Below are positions 5,904 through 10,390 of a stretch of 10,390 nt of DNA, in pieces; positions within the stretch are counted from its first letter, which is position 1; each line of letters opens with the position of its first letter. This DNA comes from Synechococcus sp. HW_metabat.21 (GTDB taxonomy: Bacteria > Cyanobacteriota > Cyanobacteriia > PCC-6307 > Cyanobiaceae). A program made the translations under genes and the position numbers. Location of the stretch: the NCBI GenBank assembly GCA_018623875.1, contig JAAZUZ010000049.1:1-10390 (forward strand), written 5' to 3'. The notes under the pieces are model-generated. The model saw nothing but the letters and a program-made list of their open reading frames with translations, was not told where the DNA came from and did no database searches.

Positions 5904-6803
5904 TTAGGCCGCAAGGGGTTCGCGAGCCGGCCCCCGAGCTGACCCTCGCGTTGACTCGAGTTCGGCGGGCAGCGGAAGTTGCACCGATTCCCGCTCATCA
6001 AGCAGACGCTTGAGTTGCAGGGGGCCAAACAATCCGCCCTGCTGCTCCAGCTCCACCTTTCCTTGGGAACAGAGGAAGAGCAGCGCCCAAAAGACGCCCA
6101 CCCGATCACGGTCCAGGTCCTCCGGCGCCACCTCAGCCCAGGCTTCCACGAGCCCCTCAAAGCCTGTCCACTCCAGGGATTGGGGCCACTGCAGCAGAAA
6201 CTGGCTGAGGGCCGCCGTGGTCTCGGGCAGTTTTTCCCGGTGGGCCAGGGCGGCGACCTGCTCAATCGCGGCTCGATCGCTGTAGCGGCGGCTGCGTTGG
6301 CGGTTGCGGACTTGTCCCTCTTCCTCCTCAAGACGCTCGGCAATGTCCTCGAGCTGCCGAATCAGTTCGCCCAGGGTGACGGGCCGTTGCAGCGGTGGCG
6401 GCGCGACGGGGCGCCGCAGCAGATGGCGCTCGGGTTTGCGGGGCAGCTCCAGGCCTGGGGTCAGCAACCAGCCCTGGCCTTCGGCGTCGAAATCAAAGTC
6501 GAACCCGTCCTCGAGTTCCGGCTCCGCTGGGAAGGTTTGGGCTTCGAGCACCTCCGCCTTCAGGCTGACCAGCACCGAAGCAGCCAAAAAGGCTTCGCTG
6601 GTTTCGGCGAGATCTTGCTCGTAACTTCCGCCGCGTCCCTTGTTCAGCGCCGCCACCAGCTTGGGCACTTCAATCCGCTGGCGGAGTTGATCGAGAAAGC
6701 CGTCCACGACAGCGATCACATCGACGTCCCAGGGGTCTAAATCACCCCGTTCAGCGGCGTCTTGCAACAGCCGGATCGCAAGCCTGGCGCCACCTTCGGC
6801 CAC
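5904..6803 (-). CDS. scpA: Segregation and condensation protein A
   Basis: ScpA is the kleisin subunit that bridges SMC heads and recruits ScpB in the bacterial condensin that organises and segregates the chromosome. The 299-residue product has the kleisin N-domain (ARLAIRLLQDAAERGDLDPWDVDVIAVVDGFLDQL, 6-40), followed by the helix ETSEAFLAASVLVSLKAEVL (68-87). A poorly conserved acidic/proline-rich linker follows (about 92-145), then a glutamate-rich helix (147-162), and a winged-helix C-domain (about 230-268, VGVFWALLFLCSQGKVELEQ). The length is at the upper end of the family. The start is GTG at 6803; the only alternatives upstream before an in-frame TAG are unlikely codons, and the conserved N-terminus begins at once. 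ScpB and Smc are not in the window. The sugar-nucleotide gene follows 22 nt downstream. Confidence 0.92.
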   Translation of the reverse strand: MAEGGARLAIRLLQDAAERGDLDPWDVDVIAVVDGFLDQLRQRIEVPKLVAALNKGRGGSYEQDLAETSEAFLAASVLVSLKAEVLEAQTFPAEPELEDGFDFDFDAEGQGWLLTPGLELPRKPERHLLRRPVAPPPLQRPVTLGELIRQLEDIAERLEEEEGQVRNRQRSRRYSDRAAIEQVAALAHREKLPETTAALSQFLLQWPQSLEWTGFEGLVEAWAEVAPEDLDRDRVGVFWALLFLCSQGKVELEQQGGLFGPLQLKRLLDERESVQLPLPAELESTRGSARGPAREPLAA

Positions 6804-6896
6804 GGTTTCTTGCGGACTGCACTGAAGCTACCGGCTTTAAGCGGGTTAAGCCAGTCCCCACCCGCGATGTCAGACCATTCTTTTGATGGATTTGCG

Positions 6897-6909
6897 GCCT
6901 GAATCAGGC
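6897..6909. repeat. Short palindrome between the LapA-like gene and scpA
   Basis: GCCTGAATCAGGC has 6-bp arms around a central base and lies 17 bp past the stop of the LapA-like gene, within the 122-bp spacer before scpA. No T-run follows on the minus strand. It could be a weak terminator or a protein-binding site, or it could be chance. The rest of the spacer shows no convincing promoter for scpA. Confidence 0.3.
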
Positions 6910-6925
6910 GGGGGTTGAAGTTGAA

Positions 6926-7285
6926 CTAGGCCGCTTCTCCCTGGGCGGAGCTTTCACCGGCGGCCGGAAGCATTCCCAGTTGCGCGTCCACGGTGGCGCG
7001 ATACCGCTGGACATCTTCCTCCAGCTCGCGAATCCGGACCTGTTGGGCTTCGATCTCGCTGGGATCCATCTGGCTTTCCACCCGCTTGACCACGCCTGTC
7101 CACACCGCGAAGACCCAGGCGGCCGTCGCTCCAACTCCCCCCACCACAAGCAGCAATGCCGCCAGCGGCATCGTCGTGGTCACCCCGGGCAGGAAGCGCA
7201 CGGTGGTGGGTGCGGTGTTCTCAAGGGTGAACATCACCGTGGCCAAACCAAAGCTGAAGATCAGCAGGAAGTTCAGCTGCTTCAT
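6926..7285 (-). CDS. LapA-like (DUF1049) small membrane protein
   Basis: This 119-residue protein has two membrane helices (about residues 4-20 and 40-63). They are separated by the short loop ENTAPTTVRFLPG, whose pattern of hydrophobic helix, ENxxxVxF, and second helix is typical of the LapA/DUF1049 family. After the second helix comes a charged segment likely to be a coiled coil (about 76-102, IEAQQVRIRELEEDVQRYRA), then an Ala/Gly-rich tail. In E. coli, LapA works with LapB in envelope lipopolysaccharide control, but the role in cyanobacteria is not established and the family assignment rests on this architecture. The ATG at 7283-7285 fits the hydrophobic N-terminus; no Shine-Dalgarno is seen. 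The gene lies between ndhD (94 nt upstream) and scpA (122 nt downstream), all on the minus strand. Confidence 0.8.
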   Translation of the reverse strand: MKQLNFLLIFSFGLATVMFTLENTAPTTVRFLPGVTTTMPLAALLLVVGGVGATAAWVFAVWTGVVKRVESQMDPSEIEAQQVRIRELEEDVQRYRATVDAQLGMLPAAGESSAQGEAA

Positions 7286-7344
7286 GGCTGCGCGTGGCCG
7301 CTTGTCGCTGATTCGAGATTACGGAGATCGCGCTGGTCTGGCAC

Positions 7345-7367
7345 GCGCAACCCCGAAGGGGCTGCGC
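7345..7367 (-). terminator. Strong hairpin downstream of ndhD (candidate terminator)
   Basis: Read on the minus strand, GCGCAGCCCC and GGGGTTGCGC form a 10-bp stem (nine Watson-Crick pairs and one G-U) closed by TTC. The stem begins 12 nt after the ndhD stop. The wobble pairs only in minus-strand RNA; on the plus strand the same position is an A/C mismatch, which favours a role in ndhD mRNA. No T-run follows, so it may terminate poorly, process the message or protect the 3' end. The LapA-like gene starts 59 nt beyond it. Confidence 0.55.
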
Positions 7368-7379
7368 TTCGTAATGGCC

Positions 7380-9008
7380 TTAGCTCAGGGCTGGGGCCTG
7401 CAATGGTGCCTGTCGAATGAAACCGGCTCCCGCAGGGGCGGTGAGGGCTTTCATCGAACTCTCGTTTCTGGACACCAACAGTTCCATGGAGGCCTTGTAG
7501 CTGTCGGTCATCAACCGCGGGTAGAGGCCAATGCCGATGATCGGCACCAAGAGGCAGCCAATGATGTAGATCTCGCGGGGCTCGGCATCCACCAGGTTGG
7601 AGTGGTCGACGAGCTCGGCTTTTTCCTTGCCGTAGAAGATCTCTCGAAGCATCGACAGCAGGTAGATCGGGGTCAAGATCACGCCGATCGCAGCGAGTCC
7701 GTCAATAGCGACCCTGAAGGGCAGGGTGTAGGCGTCGTCGGTGGCGAAGCCCACGAAGACCATCAGTTCGCTCACGAAGCCGCTCATCCCGGGCAAGGCC
7801 AAGGACGCGAGCGAGCAGACCGTCCAGAGTGCAAACATCTTGCGCATCTTCTGGCCGACCCCGCCCATCTCGTCGAGCTGAAGGGTGTGGGTGCGGTCGT
7901 AGGTGGCGCCCACCAGGAAGAAGAGCGAGGCGCCAATCAGGCCGTGACTGATCATCTGCAGCATCGCGCCGCTGGAGCCCAGGGCGCTGAAGCTGCCAAT
8001 GCCAATCAGCACAAAGCCCATGTGGCTGATGGAGCTGTAGGCGATCTTCCGTTTGAGGTTGCGCTGGGCGAAGGAGGTCAGGGCGGCATAAATGATGTTC
8101 ACCACCCCCAGCACCACCAGCAGTGGGGCGAAGACGGCGTGCCCATCCGGAAGGATCTGGCAGTTGAAGCGCAGCAGCGCATAACCACCCATCTTCAGCA
8201 GGATGCCGGCCAGCAACATGTGGACCGGAGCCGTGGCCTCGCCGTGGGCATCCGGCAACCAGGTGTGAAGTGGAACGATCGGCAGCTTGACGCCGAAGGC
8301 GATCAGCAAGCCCGCATAGGCCAACAGTTGGAACTTCAAGGGGAAGTCCTTGGCCATCAGGTCGCTGTACTCAAAGCTCGTGTGGCCGCCGTAGAAGGCC
8401 ATCGCCAAGCCCGCCAGGAGGATGAACAGCGAACTGCCAGCGGTGTAGAGGATGAATTTGGTGGCGGCGTACTGCCGTTTTTTGCCGCCCCAAATGGCGA
8501 GCAGGAGATAGACCGGAATCAGTTCCAGCTCCCAGGCCAGGAAGAACAGAAGCATGTCCTGGACAGCGAAGACGGCGATTTGGCCGCCATCCATGGCCAG
8601 AAGCAGGAAATAAAACAGCCTTGGTTTAAAGCTCACCGGCCAGGCCGCCAGGACCGCCAGGGCCGTGATGAAGCTCGTGAGCAGGATCAACGGCATGGAG
8701 ATGCCGTCGGCGCCCACCGACCAGGCCAGCCCCAGTTCGGGGAGCCAGCTCACCCGCTCGACCAGTTGCAGATTCGGGTCGCTGGGGTCGTAGCCCGTCA
8801 GGTACCCGCCCACCGTCAGCAGGAAGGTGATGAGGGCAACCCCGAGGGCAAACCAGCGGACCTGCTTCCCATCTCCCTGGTCAGGGATGAAGGGGATACA
8901 GAGGGCCGCTCCAATGGGGAACAGGATCGAGGCGCTGAGCCAGGGGAAGGCCGTGCTGCTCGCCTGTTCCGCCGCGACGGCCAGGGTTGAAACGAAGTCC
9001 AGGAGCAC
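7380..9008 (-). CDS. ndhD: NDH-1 subunit 4 (NdhD, NuoM family)
   Basis: NdhD is one of the large antiporter-like proton-pumping subunits of the NDH-1 membrane arm in the thylakoid membrane. The 542-residue protein has about 14 hydrophobic helices. Family marks include WELELIPVYLL (159-169, E160 matching the essential membrane Glu of NuoM), GVKLPIVPLHTWLPDAHGEA (239-258, K241 the conserved Lys), KIAYSSISHMGFVLIGI (321-337), HGLIGASLFF (355-364) and ALPGMSGFVSE (404-414). Paralogues exist in cyanobacteria (NdhD1/D2 respiratory, NdhD3/D4 CO2 uptake). Pairing with ndhF next door and the sequence fit the NdhD1/D2 type; I did not resolve which. The start is GTG at 9008; an in-frame stop lies six codons upstream with no other start between. 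A 15-bp palindrome sits 2 nt before it, where a ribosome-binding site would be. Confidence 0.95.
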   Translation of the reverse strand: MLLDFVSTLAVAAEQASSTAFPWLSASILFPIGAALCIPFIPDQGDGKQVRWFALGVALITFLLTVGGYLTGYDPSDPNLQLVERVSWLPELGLAWSVGADGISMPLILLTSFITALAVLAAWPVSFKPRLFYFLLLAMDGGQIAVFAVQDMLLFFLAWELELIPVYLLLAIWGGKKRQYAATKFILYTAGSSLFILLAGLAMAFYGGHTSFEYSDLMAKDFPLKFQLLAYAGLLIAFGVKLPIVPLHTWLPDAHGEATAPVHMLLAGILLKMGGYALLRFNCQILPDGHAVFAPLLVVLGVVNIIYAALTSFAQRNLKRKIAYSSISHMGFVLIGIGSFSALGSSGAMLQMISHGLIGASLFFLVGATYDRTHTLQLDEMGGVGQKMRKMFALWTVCSLASLALPGMSGFVSELMVFVGFATDDAYTLPFRVAIDGLAAIGVILTPIYLLSMLREIFYGKEKAELVDHSNLVDAEPREIYIIGCLLVPIIGIGLYPRLMTDSYKASMELLVSRNESSMKALTAPAGAGFIRQAPLQAPALS

Positions 9009-9010
9009 CG

Positions 9011-9025
9011 AAAGCGAGTCGCTTT
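9011..9025. repeat. Palindrome immediately upstream of the ndhD start
   Basis: AAAGCGAGTCGCTTT has perfect 7-bp arms (9011-9017 and 9019-9025) around one base. It ends 2 nt before the ndhD GTG and so occupies the place of the ribosome-binding site, for which no AGGA-like sequence is seen. It may be an operator or an mRNA structure gating ndhD translation. Confidence 0.45.
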
Positions 9026-9042
9026 AGGCGGAGTGTAGAAAT

Positions 9043-9096
9043 GCTCACCACGACGCGCTCCTAGGAGTGCTCGATGTCACACAGAGCGTTGTGAGC
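9043..9096. repeat. Nested inverted repeats in the ndhF-ndhD spacer
   Basis: Outer arms GCTCACCACG (9043-9052) and CGTTGTGAGC (9087-9096) are complementary at 9 of 10 positions. Inside them lies the near-palindrome GCGCTCCTAGGAGTGC (9055-9070), with 14 of 16 symmetric bases. Together with the palindrome at 9011-9025 they fill most of the 93-bp gap. A weak -10-like TACACT for ndhD (minus strand, 9032-9037) lies between them without a good -35. The role, whether promoter/operator, attenuator or processing site, is unknown. Confidence 0.4.
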
Positions 9097-9101
9097 GGCC
9101 C

Positions 9102-10390
9102 CTAGCCCAGGGCGCCGAAGAGCACCACCAGGGCAATCACGCCCCCAAAAACGATCAGGGCATAGAACTGCGCGCGGCCCGTCTCGAAGTACTTCAGGCC
9201 CTCGCCGCTGCCCAGGGTGACCAGGCCGGTCAGGTTGACCACGCCGTCGACCACTTTGGAGTCCACCTCCAGGACGGAGCGGGCCAGCTTGCGGCTGCCT
9301 TGCACGAAGAGCTTGTCGTTGATGGCGTCCAAGTACCACTTGTTGGCCAAGAAGGCGTTGATGCTGGGGAAGCGACCCGCCACCGCGGTCGCCAGGTCCA
9401 GCTTCCGAAGGGCATAGGCCAAGACCGCCACCGTGATGCCGATCACAGAGATCGCGACGGAGGCACCGGCTAGGGGCAGGAATTCCCCCCAGCTGAAGTG
9501 TTCGGCCACCTCGGCCGCCTCCTGTGGGTCCAGCAGAGTGCCAAAGCGACTGTTCCAGGGCATTCCCAAGAGGCCCACCAGGACCGAGGGAACAGCGAGG
9601 ACGGCCAAGGGCATGGCCATCTGCCAGCCGGATTCATGGGGATGCTCGGCGTGGGCATGGTGCTCACCGTGCTCGTCGCCGTCTTCATCGGCGCCCTTGC
9701 CGGCGGCGGCCATCAACTGGGCCTGCATCTCCTTGTCGTTTCCGCGGAACTCCCCTTCAAAGGTCAGGAAGTAAAGCCGGAACATGTAGAAGGCGGTCAT
9801 GCCAGCGGTGACGAAGCCGGCGGCCCAGAGGATCGGGAAGCTGCCGAAGGCCTGGCCCAGGATTTCGTCCTTGCTCCAGAAGCCAGCCAGGGGCGGAATG
9901 CCACTGATGGCCAGGCAGCCAATGAAGAAGGTGCTGCTGGTGACGGGCATGTATTTGCGTAGGCCGCCCATCAAGCGCATGTCCTGAGCCAGGACCGCTT
10001 CGTGGCCGACCACCTCTTCCATGGCATGGATGACCGAGCCGGAGCCCAGGAAGAGCATCGCCTTGAAGAAGGCATGGGTCACCAGGTGGAACATGCCCGC
10101 CACCGGGGCACCGCAACCCATGGCCAGCATCATGTAGCCGAGTTGGCTGACGGTGCTGTAGGCCAGACCTTTCTTGAGGTCCATCTGGGTGAGGGCAATC
10201 GAGGCCCCCAAGAACAGGGTGATCGTTCCAATGACCGCCACGACCACCTGCACTTCAGGGAAGGGCACGTAGACGGGCTGGAGACGGGCCACCAGGAAGA
10301 CACCCGCCGCCACCATGGTGGCCGCGTGAATCAGGGCTGAGATGGGGGTGGGGCCCTCCATCGCATCGGGCAGCCAGACATGGAGCGGGA
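9102..10390 (-). CDS. ndhF: NDH-1 subunit 5 (NdhF, NuoL family), 5'-truncated
   Basis: NdhF is the distal antiporter-like proton pump of the NDH-1 membrane arm. The gene runs off the right edge; the visible frame gives about 429 residues, beginning PLHVWLPDAMEGPTPISALI, the hallmark conserved region of NdhF/NuoL. The ATG at 10361 in this motif is internal, not a start. Other family features follow: KKGLAYSTVSQLGYMMLA, FHLVTHAFFKAMLFLGSG, SGIPPLAGFWSKDEIL, and later a lateral C-terminal region with further helices ending LVVLFGALG. A hydrophilic loop (about 9627-9683) carries a His/Asp/Glu-rich run with six histidines. Pairing with ndhD downstream on the same strand suggests the NdhF1 type, the form in respiratory and cyclic-electron-flow NDH-1. 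The stop is TAG at 9102-9104. Confidence 0.95.
   Translation of the reverse strand, partial: PLHVWLPDAMEGPTPISALIHAATMVAAGVFLVARLQPVYVPFPEVQVVVAVIGTITLFLGASIALTQMDLKKGLAYSTVSQLGYMMLAMGCGAPVAGMFHLVTHAFFKAMLFLGSGSVIHAMEEVVGHEAVLAQDMRLMGGLRKYMPVTSSTFFIGCLAISGIPPLAGFWSKDEILGQAFGSFPILWAAGFVTAGMTAFYMFRLYFLTFEGEFRGNDKEMQAQLMAAAGKGADEDGDEHGEHHAHAEHPHESGWQMAMPLAVLAVPSVLVGLLGMPWNSRFGTLLDPQEAAEVAEHFSWGEFLPLAGASVAISVIGITVAVLAYALRKLDLATAVAGRFPSINAFLANKWYLDAINDKLFVQGSRKLARSVLEVDSKVVDGVVNLTGLVTLGSGEGLKYFETGRAQFYALIVFGGVIALVVLFGALG

Noticed and set aside
4835..6013. Long plus-strand open frame opposite the nucleotidyltransferase (392 codons).
   Set aside because: Antisense shadow; the minus-strand product has all pyrophosphorylase motifs.
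7286..7379. Possible tRNA or small RNA gene in the ndhD to LapA-like gap.
   Set aside because: Apart from the hairpin at 7345-7367 there is no T-arm consensus, cloverleaf or CCA-type end.
6993..8990. Long plus-strand open frame opposite ndhD (665 codons).
   Set aside because: It is the high-G+C antisense shadow of ndhD and the LapA-like gene. Its product is rich in His, Gln, Gly and Ala with no domain, while the opposite strand encodes clear NdhD.

Overview
The window looks like the chromosome of a unicellular cyanobacterium of the Synechococcus/Cyanobium group. The evidence is the cyanobacterial-type NDH-1 genes (an ndhA-ndhI-ndhG-ndhE cluster and an ndhF-ndhD pair), a small PedR-like LuxR regulator, high G+C with strong G/C preference at third codon positions, and very tight gene packing. 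I saw no copy of the HIP1 octamer (GCGATCGC), which fits picocyanobacteria better than many freshwater lineages. This placement is an inference from gene content. I saw no rRNA, tRNA, insertion sequence, CRISPR array or prophage signature.

Layout. Positions 1-1833 (+) hold the end of ndhA, then ndhI, ndhG and ndhE; the last three are joined by 1-nt TGATG stop/start overlaps. The same strand continues with nadK (NAD kinase), a CYTH/triphosphate-tunnel protein, and a probable 58-residue unrecognised gene with a non-ATG start. Facing these is a short LuxR/NarL-type gene (minus strand) that resembles PedR, the redox-responsive regulator of photosynthetic electron transport. Diverging from it is metF (+). 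From about 4700 to the right end everything is on the minus strand. In transcription order this is ndhF (cut by the window edge), ndhD, a LapA-like membrane protein, scpA, and a nucleotide-sugar pyrophosphorylase whose end overlaps the end of metF by 17 nt.

How it works together. Two parts of the thylakoid NDH-1 complex bracket the window and point toward each other. The left cluster supplies a quinone-module subunit (NdhA), the Fe-S arm subunit (NdhI) and small membrane subunits (NdhG, NdhE). The right pair supplies the two large antiporter-like proton-pumping subunits. Between them are NADP-supply (nadK), redox-sensing (PedR-like) and reductant-using folate (metF) genes, plus chromosome segregation and sugar-nucleotide genes. 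The gene content is ordinary for the group, and I do not see a new defence or mobile system.

The least-explained items are small: the non-ATG small ORF, a perfect 9-bp hairpin just after its stop but inside the PedR-like coding sequence, palindromes crowding the ndhF-ndhD spacer and the ndhD start, and a strong hairpin downstream of ndhD. All non-coding gaps are shorter than 125 bp.
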